From the NCBI GenBank assembly GCA_030068145.1, contig JAPJBO010000429.1, forward strand, positions 122,060 through 186,059: a stretch of 64,000 nucleotides of DNA, written 5' to 3'. Origin of the DNA: Diplonema papillatum. Lineage: Eukaryota > Euglenozoa > Diplonemea > Diplonemida > Diplonemidae. Position numbers and translations under genes: made by a program. The notes under the pieces were generated by a model. That model worked only from the letters and a program-made list of their open reading frames with translations, had not been told where the DNA came from and searched no databases. This document shows, piece by piece, positions 19,299-30,830 of this stretch; position 1 is the first letter of the stretch, and the number at the start of each line of letters is the position of its first letter.

Positions 19299-21390
19299 GC
19301 CCGCAAACTGGCGCTCCGGGCCCTGCGGCACACCCCCCTCTTGTGGCCTCTCACAAGTAAGTTACGCTAGTCCCGCACTTCAGACGGCACGCGCACAGCT
19401 GTAAAAAGCATGTCACACATTCGATTGATTCAGCGTGCAGGGAGCTGCTTCAGCAGTAGAAAGTCTGAGTCGTGAACTGGCGAAATCTTTCATAAGCTCA
19501 GCTTCCTGACAAAGTGGTCGCCACGGGGACAGAAGCATCCGACTCTGCAAAGACGCGGTAGAGACGTCAAATCCGGCTTTTTTTGCCGACGAAAAAGGGA
19601 GGCTGGCGCTGCGGAGGGGTCGCTTCCACGTTCTCCACGGCGCCAGACAAACCGCTGTCCTCCCACTACACCACAAGCTTTGCTTGAGCATCTAGTGGAA
19701 CCACGCCTCTTTAGCTCGTGTTGATCGTCGCGCTGAGGCCCGCGCTTGGTGCTTCGCTTCTCCTTCGACTGCTCGTCCAGCTTCATCGGTTGCGCGTCGA
19801 TATCTGCTTCTTCTCGGCGCTCGGCGCTGGCCGTGTTATTTTCCGTGAGCCGTAAGCATCGACGCCGTTCACTTCTCTGACTGTACTCCCCCTTTCCTGT
19901 ATCCCGCTTCTGCGGCCAACATGGCGCAGCGGGCCGCACGTCTGGGCGGACAAGATAACGACAAAGTCAAAGCCTCCGAGTCCTTACCGTAAAGCGCTCC
20001 TCGCACCGTCTACCCTAGCCAACGGTGTGTGGTGTGTGTGTGTGGGGGTGAGGTCACGGTTTCCACTAGCCACGTGATGCCTGTCGGTGTAAGACAACGC
20101 ACCGTATTCGAAATAATCCTGGACCGTAAAAACCGTGCTCAAAAGCCAAAATCAGGCCAAAAGGCTCGCGTTCTTTTCTTTTCAGGGAGGGGAGGCACTC
20201 TTTTTTGGTGACCCCACGACCCAGTTTGGTGGAAAAGGTCGCGCCTGGATGCGTCACAACTTCCCTCACAACGTACAACTTCGCACCACACGTCCACACG
20301 TTTCCCCCAAGTCTGTACGATTGCTCATCTTGGATTTTCTTAGCCAGAAGAACGGTTGCCCTGCGTACCTGGAACGCTCCCCTGTCTGGCTGTTCTTTTT
20401 GAACTCATTCGAGCAGCAGACGATTTGACCGATTTCACAGATCTTCTGAGTGCATGAAGCACATGAGTAAGCAATCATTCACAGGCTGAGCATCGACATT
20501 CTTTCAGGGCCTCGAGTGGTTTTCCAAACAAAAAGAGTTTCTCAAGCGAGCTCTCACTCTTAACGAGACCATCAAGCATGGCGTAATCCTGCGACTTGGC
20601 GTTTTTAATGAAAACAGACCCGTGGGACGGAGCAGCAGGACGGGGTTGTGGCAGTGTGCGATACTTCGACGCAAGCTTTGCATGCCAATCTGCTCTCGCC
20701 TCGGAGCATCCTTCTTCCCCCGGACTAAGGCGCGTTTTGCGTGCAGCAGGCGCGACCGTTCGTGCCCTCGTCGATCGCACAGAGGCCTCGTTTCACGTTC
20801 ACTGTTTCTTGCATGCGTCAAGGGGGGGAGCCTTACCTAGAAACGTCGTTTCCGTGGAAGGCACAGGTGCGCGGCACCACTTCCGCTCGCGAGTTGGATA
20901 GATCCCGCTCCTTCATCGTTTCGGAACAAATGTGTTCGCGGAAGGAAATACCAGTAGGCCGTATACCAGTATTTTTTTTGGTCGCAGATAAGGTGGCCCA
21001 GCACGCTCCCTGATGAGAGGCAGTGCTCTGCCTTACATTAAACTAACCCCGACAGTTCTGGGGTGCAACTGCAACTACCAGCTGCTCAAAACAATGCATC
21101 GAGTAGCGGCGCTTGAGCCAATGAGTGCACTGACGAACGCGACTTCATTTCCTCAAGGTTGTTGCCCGCCGAATGTGCATAGGCGCTCTCGGCCGCCACC
21201 TGATCATCATTGGTGGGCTCTGCGCATCGGCTGACATTCAACCACAACTACGCATTTCATTCGGAAACCAGGATCGGGCGCGAAGAGTTTTAAGCGTACA
21301 AGCATTAAGCTGAACCCCACAAGTGCACAAAAGGTCGAAGACACGATTTGTACGCCCATCTGTTCGCACGAAAAATCAAACTCGAAGTAG
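19299..21390. other. 2.1-kb intergenic region, no intact gene
   Basis: Only unmatched short frames and a remnant of the PDK1 3' end at 19919-19976. No tandem array or transposon end was recognised. Confidence 0.5.
19919..19976 (+). pseudogene. Short duplicated fragment of the PDK1 3' end
   Basis: The sequence ACATGGCGCAGCGGGCC, then CGTCTGGGCGG, ACAAGAT and AACGAC parallels the final PH-domain codons at 19241-19293 (ACATGGCGGGGCAGGCC, CGTCTGGGCGG, GCAAGATTAACGAC). About 55 bp align, with substitutions and a one-base gap. It is too short to encode anything. Confidence 0.6.
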
Positions 21391-21457
21391 TTGAGCCGTC
21401 TCAGTGGTGGAAAACAAAAGAAATTGCATACCAAAAGCAAAAGCCAAAAGACAAACG

Positions 21458-22327
21458 ATGGACTTCCTGCACGGCAATGATGCCGCGTTCGCTGCACTGT
21501 TCGACCAGGGCAACCATGCTTCCGACAACTGGGCCAGTGCCTTCCTCGGCGAGGGCGAGATGGGCGGCTTGGACGATGACCCAACCGGATTTGCCGCTTT
21601 ATCCCCACACGGAGAACCGTCGGACGAGATGTCCCAGCACTTGTTGAACTCCAGCCAGCAGCAGTTGCTGCAGCAGCATCAGCATCAGCAGCAGCAGCAG
21701 CAGGAACATAAGCAGCAGCAGCAGCAGCAGCTAGAAAGCAGGATGCCCGCCGTAGCACTGTCGACGCACTCACAGGGCATGGCAGAGCCTGCCAGACCCT
21801 ACCCGGCCCCTCCTGCAGTGCCCCAGCAGCAACAGAAGCACCAGCAACCGAGCCACCGCGCCACGCTGCATGGAAGCAACCGCCCGGTACCGTCTGAGCC
21901 CAAGAGCAGAACGACACCACCGCCTGCAGACCAAAGCGTGGCCAATCATCAAACAGCTGCGCGGCCTTCGCCGGGCGTGCCCGCAGAACCAGCCCCCGAA
22001 GACAAACCCTTGAGCAAGCTAGCACAGGACGCTCGTCTGCAGCAGGAGCAACACCACTCGTCACAGCAACGTATCAACGAAGCAGAGCTGGATGCCAGTC
22101 TTGCGGGAGCCAGCGGCGAGCATTTCACCCGCGACCCCATTGCCATTGCCCCGCCGGCAGGCAAAGCTGATAAATGGCAAACGCTGGCGCGTGAGCTCAA
22201 CGATGCCTTCACTCTGGTCGACAAAGACGATGAGGAGTATCAGCATTTGAACGAGAACCACGCCGCCTTTCTGCAGAACTGTGAGTATGCACCCTCATTT
22301 ACATCGCTGGACCACGAGCCCAGTTAA
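21458..22327 (+). CDS. Q-rich protein of unknown function, copy 1
   Basis: I do not recognise the family. The predicted product opens with MDFLHGNDAAFAALFDQG, has Gln/His runs at about residues 65-90, a Pro/Gln/Ser-rich low-complexity middle and a more ordered acidic end containing LNDAFTLVDKDDEEY. The same gene recurs at 26659 with mostly in-frame differences. Both share AACT|GTGAGTATG at the end of the similarity (here 22280/22281), which is a strong splice donor, so this is probably a first exon ending at 22280 rather than a protein ending at 22327. A downstream exon was not found. Unmatched frames on the other strand are shadows. It may be a transposon-associated or regulatory gene; function unknown. 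Confidence 0.6.
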   Translation: MDFLHGNDAAFAALFDQGNHASDNWASAFLGEGEMGGLDDDPTGFAALSPHGEPSDEMSQHLLNSSQQQLLQQHQHQQQQQQEHKQQQQQQLESRMPAVALSTHSQGMAEPARPYPAPPAVPQQQQKHQQPSHRATLHGSNRPVPSEPKSRTTPPPADQSVANHQTAARPSPGVPAEPAPEDKPLSKLAQDARLQQEQHHSSQQRINEAELDASLAGASGEHFTRDPIAIAPPAGKADKWQTLARELNDAFTLVDKDDEEYQHLNENHAAFLQNCEYAPSFTSLDHEPS

Positions 22328-22909
22328 AGGCGTTTGGGGGTTGGCAGGTTTTCCAGGGTCTTGTACCTTGCCATGAGCCCAGCGTCCTGCAAGTAAGCGA
22401 GCGCCCGCTTCTGAGGGGTTGAAGAGGAGCCACCAGTGCATGTTGTACCTCGAACTTGGCGTAGGTATCTTCCTCGTAACGTCGGGGATCGGCTTTGAAT
22501 ACCTTCCTCCACACTGGTGCCCTCATGTGTGTCGTAGTCGACCTTAGTTGGCTTGGTCTGATAATCTGGACCGTCCCCAACTACAGACAGCTCTCGCGTG
22601 ACGCCAGGAGTCTATCGAAGGCACTTCTGCTGGGTGGAATCAATACTCAAGAGGTGTGTGTGGTTGTTTTCAGCGTTCTCATCCCCCCCTTTCGTACTAC
22701 AGCTGGAAGCGGCGCGGGACACTAACATGTTCATCGAAACAATGAATTGCAAACTCAAAGAGAACGATCAATGTTACTGACAAGCCCACTTTTCCCCCGT
22801 GCAACCAACCCCGCACCTGTCTTTTCTAGTGCTGGCGATTCTGTGTGTTATCTTCGAAGGCTCAGAAGACGTAGGCAGTGCCTTGTGGCGGTTATTCAGA
22901 ACTCTTACT

Positions 22910-23437
22910 TGGGGGGGTCGAATACAAGAGGTACCTGTTCTGTTCGGCGTGCCGATCCTGCAATTTTCCAGAAAAAGAAATGGAAAAAAGAACCGCAAAC
23001 CCGGAACCCGCAGGAACTCCCCTCTTCTTGAAAGACGCACGTAATTTGTGGTCCCCGGGTCTATTTTCCACGGCTCTCTTCATCGGAGCTGAACGTGAGC
23101 ACGAATTCGCCGAAAAAGGTCTGCTACATGGGCCAGCAAAGAAATGTCACAACCAGTGGGTCCATTCCCGTCCTTCCCAATGAAAACCTGTGGTTTCCAT
23201 GCCCGGTGCCCCGCATCTGGTAACTAGACCCACGAACCACGCAAATAACTTTTGGTCCCCGGGCCTATTTTTCACGGCTCTCTTCATCGGAGCTCATCGC
23301 GATCAGAAAACCCTCATAAAAGGTCTGTTATGCGGACCAAGAAAAAATCCAACCTTTTCCAGATTTCCAAAATGCTTCTTGTATTCAAGGTACCTCTTCT
23401 ATTCAAGGTACCTCCTGTATTCGACCCCCCCCCCAGT
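22910..23437. mobile_element. Non-coding element with ~30-bp inverted ends
   Basis: The left end, TTACT.GGGGGGGTCGAATA with CA.GAGGTACC, is mirrored at 23395-23437, where a second partial copy of the right arm also occurs. Inside are two direct copies of an ~85-bp segment (near 23050 and 23252) containing GGTCCCCGGG and CACGGCTCTCTTCATCGGAG. It is absent from the matching point of unit B, which supports insertion. No coding sequence or clear target duplication is seen. Confidence 0.55.
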
Positions 23438-23524
23438 AACCCGAGTCAGAATTGGTAGGCCAGTCAAGCAGAGACGCACAAACCAAAGGAAGTGCCTCAG
23501 CAGGCCCTGACCTTTTTTTTTTGG

Positions 23525-23840
23525 GAAAATTACAAACATGCCCCCATACTTTGGCCGACTTTTCAAGTTTGCCCCTGGAAGTTCTTACTTTTTACAAGTT
23601 TGCCCCATATATTTACTACTTTTTACAAGGTTGTCCCCTATATTTACTAATTCTTACAAACATGCCCCTTGATAGTTCTTACTTTTTATAAACATGCCCA
23701 TGAAGTTTCCCCTTTTTACAAACATGCCCAAAAAGTTTCCATTTCTTACAAACATGCCCATGAAGTTTCTACTTCTTACAAGGTTGCCCAATATAGTTTA
23801 CAGATCTTACAAACTTGCCCTGGGTACCCAGGTTCTTGCT
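23525..23840 (+). repeat. ~31-bp tandem array in the MULE left end
   Basis: About ten units carry TTACAAACATGCCC or TTACAAGGTTGCCC variants near 23530, 23560, 23590, 23621, 23653, 23684, 23713, 23745, 23776 and 23807. The last unit is the one mirrored at the right end of the element. Confidence 0.85.
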
Positions 23841-24365
23841 CGATGGAATTGCTGTTGTGCACCCGGGATGATCTGTACTGTAACCTCTTCATTGTGTTGT
23901 GACTCTGTTGTGCGCAGGTATTCACCATCGGAGAACGAGAAGGGCGGAAGAAAGACTGGTCTCCAAGATAAAACACACCCAGGACTTGTAAGCCTGTCCA
24001 AAAACAAAAGAAAGGCTACAGCGCCGAAAGGTTTGAAATATTCGGACATATGGAGAGCAATAGAAAGAGCAGGTGCGTCTCGGCCCGGAGGAAGCAGCGA
24101 GAGGAACGCGGGGTAACCCCCTTCAGACCCAATAGAAGGGCCTTGCAGGACAGCTGGGATGTCAGCTGACCGGGAGCTACGCTAAATTATGCGTCATGTG
24201 ATACCTGATACGTGTGTGCGATGGTCGTTCAGTGGCTTGCATCCCAGGTGATGCTTAAGTGCAGCCGACGATTCGAACCGGAGATTCGTTTGCGAAAATG
24301 AACCATCGAGAAAACAAAGAGATTAGGACGGAGGGTTGGGGTTTGAAAAGGGGAGAACATTCACA

Positions 24366-25230
24366 GATCTGCTATTTGTCATCCTGTTTTTTGCATGTCA
24401 AAACGTTGTGACCCGAATCACCACATCTGGTGCACTTTCGTTTCTTTGCTGCTGGCGGTGGGTCACTTGACGTGCCGCGCTTTGAGCCCTTTTGTGGTTT
24501 GTTGATCACATCGGAGCATGTTCGTTTGTTGTGCCCTGTAGATTTGCAATCGAAGGGGACGGACCTCGCCATTGCTTTCCATCCTTCGCTTTTTTTCCCC
24601 CTCAGCAGTACACGGGAGGAAGTATATACTTGTACTCAAGGGTTTCAAGGTCACCTACCACGGGCAAAATTATTCATTACAAAACGCTCAGCTGCATTGT
24701 CACGCAGAGAGTTCAGCAGCTGGATGACGTTCTTTCCCCGAGCTTCTCTGAGAGTGCCGTTCATGGCCACTGCTGTTTGTATATATCGAACCGAGGCTTG
24801 GTGATACACACATCAGCCCACAGACACTCCTTCTTTTTCAGGTAGTCGTAATCGTGCTTGTTTTCCTTTTGTATTTTCTGCATTGGCTTTTGTATTCTGA
24901 CGTTGAGCCGGCCTGTGCAGCCTCCATGAGAAGGGATTCCCGTACCTTTCCACTGTGCAGCTTTGACTTGAGGTGGTGCGCGCAGGATACTTGCGGGAAG
25001 TCAGGGAATACATTCTCCAAAGCAGCCTTGATCCCTTTGTCCTGGTCGCTGATGAATATTGTTTCGCCAGAGAGTGACCTTTCAAAAGCTTCCGGTTCAA
25101 GGCGTAGGTCCACCAAAGGGTGTTTTCGCATGGGACTATGGCAGCCCAGAGGATGACAACCTTTCGGTTTCCAACTCGGAGGAAAGCAGTCGTTGCATTT
25201 TCATCTTCTTGAGCATGTTTAGTTGGTTCT
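24366..25230 (-). pseudogene. Broken MULE transposase
   Basis: Four family segments follow one another in different frames on the minus strand. They are VGNRKVVILWAAIVP with CENTLWW (about 25190-25100), ISDQDKGIKAALENVFP with CAHHLKSKL (about 25050-24960), MNGTLREARGKNVIQLLNSL (about 24770-24710), and a zinc knuckle CTRCGDSGHNVLTC near 24410. Frame changes near 25090 and 24780 and a stop after the third segment show that the frame is not intact. The N-terminal part is missing or diverged. It is recognisable as a PF10551-type MULE domain and is very probably inactive. Confidence 0.8.
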
Positions 25231-25603
25231 CGGGTGAGAACTTGGGTACCCGGGGCAAGTTTGTAAGATCTGTAAACTATATATACGAAACCTCTAGTTT
25301 CCCTTTCTACTTTCTCCTACTCTCGCGGTGTACGGTTTTTGTGTTCTGCAATGCGGCCCACGTTGATGACTGCGGGCTCCGGTCAGAAAGGACAACCGTA
25401 CCGCTAACCGAACCTCGCACACAGCTGGCGAACGAGCTCATCAAGGTTGTGACCGGCCAAGCATAAGAGAGAATCGCTGACGCTTTTTCTGAGCGACGTA
25501 AGCTGCTGTATTTATGTTTTCGTACGCTTGGGCAAGACGAGGACGTTCCCTCTAGGGTAGCGACACTGTTTGCTCTTGGTAGGTTATTCTACTCGTCCGC
25601 CAG

Positions 25604-25784
25604 TCAGAACGCCCCCGGCTGCGCCACCATCGGTGCAACAATCATCTTTGACAGGGCCACGGCTCGCTCCGCGCCCACGGCGCAACGACTTGCGCCCGCG
25701 TAGTAGTACGGGATAGTAGTGGGGCGACCGGAGACTCCTCGGAGAGATGGTCCCTGCACTCTAACTCGTCTCTCTCTCTCTCTT
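25604..25784 (+). repeat. Dispersed repeat C, copy 3 (long copy)
   Basis: It contains CAGAACGCCCCCGG, GACTTGCGCCCGCG, GGCGACCGGAGACTCCTCGG, GAGATGGTCCCTGCACTC and a CT run. Upstream parts match copies 1 and 4, defining a unit of about 180 bp. Confidence 0.8.
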
Positions 25785-26658
25785 CTACTTCTGTCTGAGT
25801 TCACGAGTTGAAGCGCCGAGTTCGAAACATAACATTGATGCTGGGGAGTGTCCTGGACAGGAGTTCTCGGGACCGCATGAGGAGAGTGTCGTGTTTCACA
25901 AAATAACGAAGGAAAAAGGAATGCCTTGCAAGTCGAGTGCCATCCACTCGATTTCGGCCTGGTTCATCCGCACCGCTGCTGTTGCTCGGTGGTTCTCGCA
26001 ACCAACACGCAGCACTGCACAGCTTGTTGGCGGCAGCTTTATATTTGTTGGTCAGGGTTACCCTCTCCCCTCCCGACCTTTTTACCACAGCCGCTGCCAT
26101 GGCAGCCATCTCTCATATCGTGCAAGAAAATGTCGATCAGCAGTGTATTTACACTCGGTCGCGGCACGCAGCTTCCTCTCTCTGACTCGAAACGAGCAAA
26201 TACAAAGTAACCACTATTTTTCTTTTGACTCTCTGGCGGTGAGAATGGCGCAAAGGCAACGCACTTTCAAGATGGCTTTGATGAAGTGACACGTCAACCA
26301 AGTGTTGCGAAAGCGCAGGACAAGTAGCCGTCCGACAGTAAACGCAGGCAGGCATTAGCCGGTGATGGTCCTGATTAGCTCCCTTCCCGAAGTTCAGGCG
26401 GTTCCGTATGCCCGGTCTCTGTGGTGTTCAGCATCCATCTCGACTCGTCGCTGTCGAAGGGGTTGTATTATGCACCGCAACCAACGTAGCCCTAGGGTCA
26501 TTCTCTGTTCCAGAACAGCGCTCGACCGCAGAAAAAGTGTATTTGTGCACGAAGCAGTTCCAATTTGAGCCGTCTTTACAAAGCCTTCGGCACCGCAAAA
26601 TATGCAGCGATTGGATAAGAAACAGTGACACACCAAAAGCAACTCCAAAAGACAAACG

Positions 26659-27498
26659 ATGGACTTCCTGCACGGCAACGATGCCGCGTTCGCTGCACTG
26701 TTCGACCAGGGCAACCACGCTTCCGACAACTGGGCCAGTGCCTTCCTCGGCGAGGGCGAGATGGGCGGCCTGGACGACGGTCCAACCGGATTTGCCGCTT
26801 TATCCCCACACGGAGAACCGGTGGATGAGATGTCTCAGCACTTGTTGAACTCCAGCCAGCAGCAGTTGCAGCATCAGCATCAGCTAGAAAGCAGGATGCC
26901 CGCCGTAGCACTGTCGACGCACTCACAGAGCATGACAGAGCCTGCCAGACCCTACCCGGCCCCTCCTGCAGTGCCCCAGCAGCAACAGAAGCACCAGCAA
27001 CCGAGCCACCGCGCCACGCTGCACGGAAGCAACCGCCCGGTACCGTCTGAGCCCAAGAGCAGAACGACACCACCGCCTGCAGACCAAGCCATGGCCAATC
27101 ATCAAACAGCTGCGCGGCCTTTGCCTGATGTGCCCTCAGAACCAGCCCCCGAAGACAAACCCTTGAGCAAGCTAGCACAGGACTCTCGTCTGCAGCAGGA
27201 GCAACACCACTCGTCACAGCAACGTACCAACGAAGCTGTGCCACATGCCAGTCTTGAGAGAGGCAGCAGCGAGCATTTCACCCACGACCCCATTGCCCCG
27301 CCGGCAGGAAAAGCTGATGAAAGGCAAATGCTGGTGCGTGAGCTCAACGATGCCTTCACTCTGGTCGACAAAGACGATGAGGAGTATCAGCATTTGAACG
27401 AAAACCACGCCGCCTTTCTGCAGAACTGTGAGTATGCACCCTCATTTAACGAACCTGAAAACGGTTTTCTGCATCGCCCAGTCGAAGATGTGTCGTAA
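26659..27498 (+). CDS. Q-rich protein of unknown function, copy 2
   Basis: This close paralog of 21458-22327 starts with the same MDFLHGNDAAFAALFDQG. It lacks part of the Gln/His run and differs by in-frame deletions (for example DPIAPPAG against DPIAIAPPAG) and substitutions, so the frame has been kept since duplication. Similarity stops about 20 bp after the shared donor AACT|GTGAGTATG (27427/27428), so the real coding exon may end at 27427 and the tail to 27498 may be intronic. The immediate leaders are also shared (CCAAAAGACAAACG before the ATG). Upstream lies block Z of segmental unit A. No domain is recognised and no function is claimed. Confidence 0.6.
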   Translation: MDFLHGNDAAFAALFDQGNHASDNWASAFLGEGEMGGLDDGPTGFAALSPHGEPVDEMSQHLLNSSQQQLQHQHQLESRMPAVALSTHSQSMTEPARPYPAPPAVPQQQQKHQQPSHRATLHGSNRPVPSEPKSRTTPPPADQAMANHQTAARPLPDVPSEPAPEDKPLSKLAQDSRLQQEQHHSSQQRTNEAVPHASLERGSSEHFTHDPIAPPAGKADERQMLVRELNDAFTLVDKDDEEYQHLNENHAAFLQNCEYAPSFNEPENGFLHRPVEDVS

Positions 27499-29190
27499 AC
27501 GACCTTGTTTGGCTTGGTTTCGATACGGGATACAAGTGCGCCGGTACCTTAGGTCTCTCGACTACTTTCACTCTGAGGCATGTCAGACACTGTCGGCTGG
27601 ACTCTGTTTCCTGCGGGTCATTAGCTCCTGGTTACAGCTCGCCCCCTGAAGGGCGCTCCTGCACGGTAGCCATGACAGCGAGAACACATATAGGTGGGTG
27701 GAGATAGGCCCTGGGACTGTTAAGGCGACTTACTATCTCTCTCTTGCTCTCTCTCTCTCTCTGTTTTCCATTCTGTGTGAAGCATTGACGATGCTTAGTT
27801 ATGTAAGCCACTCACTTGATTGGCGTCTGAACGATGTGGTTGGCATTCACAAATATCAAAAACAATAAAGAGATCGCCAATGTACCAAGAGTTTTGTGCG
27901 AGCTCTGTACAAGCAAAGGCGGCATGCTGGAGATGGTACCACTGCGACTCGGCGATGATGCCCCGAAACAGCCGCAATAGCTGAAACATCCCCGCAGCCG
28001 ACAGGGAGAGCAATCAGAACAAGACCAAAACCACCGATTCCACTCGGGGGCCCTCACTACACTGCGACTGTGGTCATGCTCCACGCCTACATTGTGTCTT
28101 CTTTGATCTATTTTGGTCTTTCGAGTGGGGGCAGCAGTGTCAAGGAACGTGCGCCCACGGTCGCCGCGGAATGCGTGCGGCGAGTCACCTACTACGGCAC
28201 CAGGTTGAACGCTTGCGACTAAAGAAACGAGTGTGCGCTACGTGCAGGGTGGGACAGGACAAGCGGCAGAAGCCGGGCTTCAACACGGTCGGAGACATGG
28301 GTGCTTTTTAACCCGTGCTTCTCACCCTGCCAGTTCATCCAGCGAGTGACGTGCATTCGTGGTCGACAACGGGTCGGAGTCTCGAAGCCGGCATACATGC
28401 TATCGTACGTTCGAGGTAGGCGCCCTTTTGGCTGGTGATCTTCCGTAACTTAGTGAGAAAGGTGGTTCGTGCAGAACGGCCTCCTGCACACCTGCACATC
28501 ACAAGTGCACAGAACGCCCTGGATGTTCATAGATCATCAAAAGTGTTTTGAATTTCTGCATCTTGGGAGCCTTCCCCGAGCTAAACCGCAAACCCTGTGC
28601 CCTCCACCCCCTGACAGCAAGCAACAGCATTTGGCGTGTGACTACGGTCCTTTTTGGTCTCTTTTGAAAAAAGACACACAAAAAGAGGGAGGAAGAATGA
28701 TGGCGTGGTCCGCCCCGAAAAGCAAACTCGTGTGGATGCATTGCCTCCCATTCCGTGGAGATTGACCATGTCGTCTCCGTCCGCTCTTCGTCGTATCACC
28801 TTTCTTTTTGCATAGATACACCTGCTCAGCGACCCCGAGCCGAATTTCTTTGGCCAAACCTAACTTTTAAGGGGTGGTCGAACCGCATCGGACGCGAATG
28901 ACTGCCCATTTCTTTCCTCTTCTTCGACTCGAAGTCGTATAACCAGCTACTTGTGCGTCCATCGTCACACGTTGTTGCTGCATATCAGTCAGAAGTTCAA
29001 CTATTCCGACTCGTAATACTTGACCACTGGCACAGTCAAAATATGCTTGATCGCCACGTCAGTGGGAGAGCATTTTCCTGGAGCTACCGACGGGAGGGCA
29101 GTTTCGTGTTTTCCTCGCCGGGGGGGACCGCCGTATTGCCGCCTCTGCCGCTCACACGAAGACGAGCGTCTCACTTTCTCTTTTTTGTCA
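27499..29190. other. 1.7-kb intergenic region
   Basis: It holds a CT-rich microsatellite at about 27736-27763. No recognisable gene. Confidence 0.5.
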
Positions 29191-29595
29191 CTCCGACACG
29201 GCTATTGACACGGCTATTGACACACGGCTATTGACACACGGCTATTGACACGGCTATTGACACACGGCTATTGACACACGGCTATTGACACACGGCTATT
29301 GACACACGGCTATTGACACACGGCTATTGACACACGGCTATTGACACACGGCTATTGACACACGGCTATTGACACACGGCTATTGACACACGGCTATTGA
29401 CACACGGCTATTGACACACGGCTATTGACACACGGCTATTGACACACGGCTATTGACACACGGCTATTGACACACGGCTATTGACACACGGCTATTGACA
29501 CACGGCTATTGACACACGGCTATTGACACACGGCTATTGACACGGCTATTGACACACGGCTATTGACACACGGCTATTGACACACGGCTATTGGG
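29191..29595 (+). repeat. 14-bp minisatellite
   Basis: About 29 near-perfect copies of CACACGGCTATTGA; a few 12-bp units lack one CA. No coding sense. Confidence 0.95.
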
Positions 29596-29764
29596 TCGTC
29601 CGATGCCGTGCGAATTCACACATTATCTGCGCCCGCGCACTGTCGCGACAACTTCGTCGGGACCAAAAAGCTCTCCATCTGGAACTTCCTCTTGGCACGG
29701 CAGTGCCACTGCTTTTTCGATTCCCGAAAAGGAAATAAGACGTGGCAGCAAAGTCTAACCCGCC

Positions 29765-30830
29765 CCAACTACAGACGGCTCTCGCGTGATGCTAGGAGTC
29801 TGTCGAAGTCACTTCTGCTGGGCGGGATCAATAATCAAGAGGTGTGTGTGCTTGTCTTCAGCGTTCACATCCCTTTTCCATGCTGGTCGAGACGGGCTGC
29901 GCGGAGCACTGGAGTTTACCGAAACAATGATTTGCAAACTCAAAGAGAATGATCATGCAATTCAATGTGTGTTGGGCCTAAAAAAAAAAAAAGGCTGAAA
30001 AAGACGTAGACGGCGCGATGTGGCGATTGATCAGCATAACCCGAATCAGAGAGGGAGGCGAGTTAAGCAGCGACGCACTTGCAAACTAAAGAATGCCTGG
30101 AATGCAGCCCAATATTCAATATTATACACTACTGCGGGCTGCGGTTACAAAAGACGAGCGGAAACATGTACCGCTAACCGAACATGCACACAGCTTGCGT
30201 ACGAGCTCATCAAGGTTGTGACCGGCCAAGCATGAAGAGAGAATCGCCGCTTCTGCTTTTTCTGAGCACCGCAAAAGCTACTCTGACTCTGGATTCGATG
30301 CTTGGACAAGACGAGAACCTTCGCGGTACGTGGTTCTGTTTGCTCCGTTCGAGCTGGTTGGCGGATATTTCAAGTCTGTCTGTTCGCCAGTTGAAGTGTC
30401 GCGGCGTCTGGGCGGGGTTTTGGACAGGAGTTCTTCGCTGGCTTACTTTCGACTGCGGAGGTGGTGTTTCACTAAAACGAAATTCCGCACCGCTGTTATT
30501 GCTCGCGGTGCTTCTTCATGGTTCAACTAACAAGCAGCACTACTCTGCTGCGTGGCTGCAACCATATCTGTTGGGTTGGGATCACACTCTCCCTTCCCGA
30601 CTCCTTTTTCACAGCCACCAGGCGGCAACCATCTCTCATATCCACGTGCAAAAAGGGTCGATTACCAGTGTATTTCCACTCGGTCGAGACATGCATCTTC
30701 CTCTCTCTGAATCCACCATCTCTTTCCCTTTCGACTCAACAGTCAATAGGCGGGTTCGAAACGCGAAGCACAAAACTGCATTTCACAAGCTCGGATTCGA
30801 AGGGGACTCCAGGAAGGGAGTCAGCCATGA
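29765..30830 (+). repeat. Segmental duplication unit B (more compact copy)
   Basis: It is collinear with blocks of unit A: CCAACTACAGAC at 29764, then a poly-A tract, GTTAAGCAGCGACGCAC, TCATCAAGGTTGTGACCGGC near 30208 and a distal block with ACCATCTCTCATATC near 30630. No Q-rich gene copy follows it, unlike unit A. Confidence 0.7.

Larger units (their letters stand above)
23525..25283 (-). mobile_element. Decayed Mutator-like element (MULE)
   Basis: A broken MULE transposase on the minus strand lies between inverted ends. The left inner end at 23794-23840 (ATAGTTTACAGATCTTACAA, ACTTGCCC, GGGTACCCA) matches the reverse complement of 25235-25280 with few differences. The left end is preceded by nine further copies of a ~31-bp unit of the same end. 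No target duplication was identified. The element is absent from unit B. Confidence 0.75.
22575..26290 (+). repeat. Segmental duplication unit A (interrupted copy)
   Basis: Blocks collinear with unit B (29765-30830) occur at 22575-22890, 23437-23510, 25340-25480 and 25840-26230. Examples are CCAACTACAGAC, AACTCAAAGAGAA and TCATCAAGGTTGTGACCGGC. Between them sit two inverted-repeat elements, a repeat C copy and other unmatched sequence absent from unit B. Confidence 0.7.

Noticed and set aside
21207-22064. Minus-strand frame opposite Q-rich copy 1 (and 26576-27244 opposite copy 2)
   Set aside because: It depends on the Gln/Ala repeat read in another frame; the plus-strand frame is the one with frame-preserving indels between copies.
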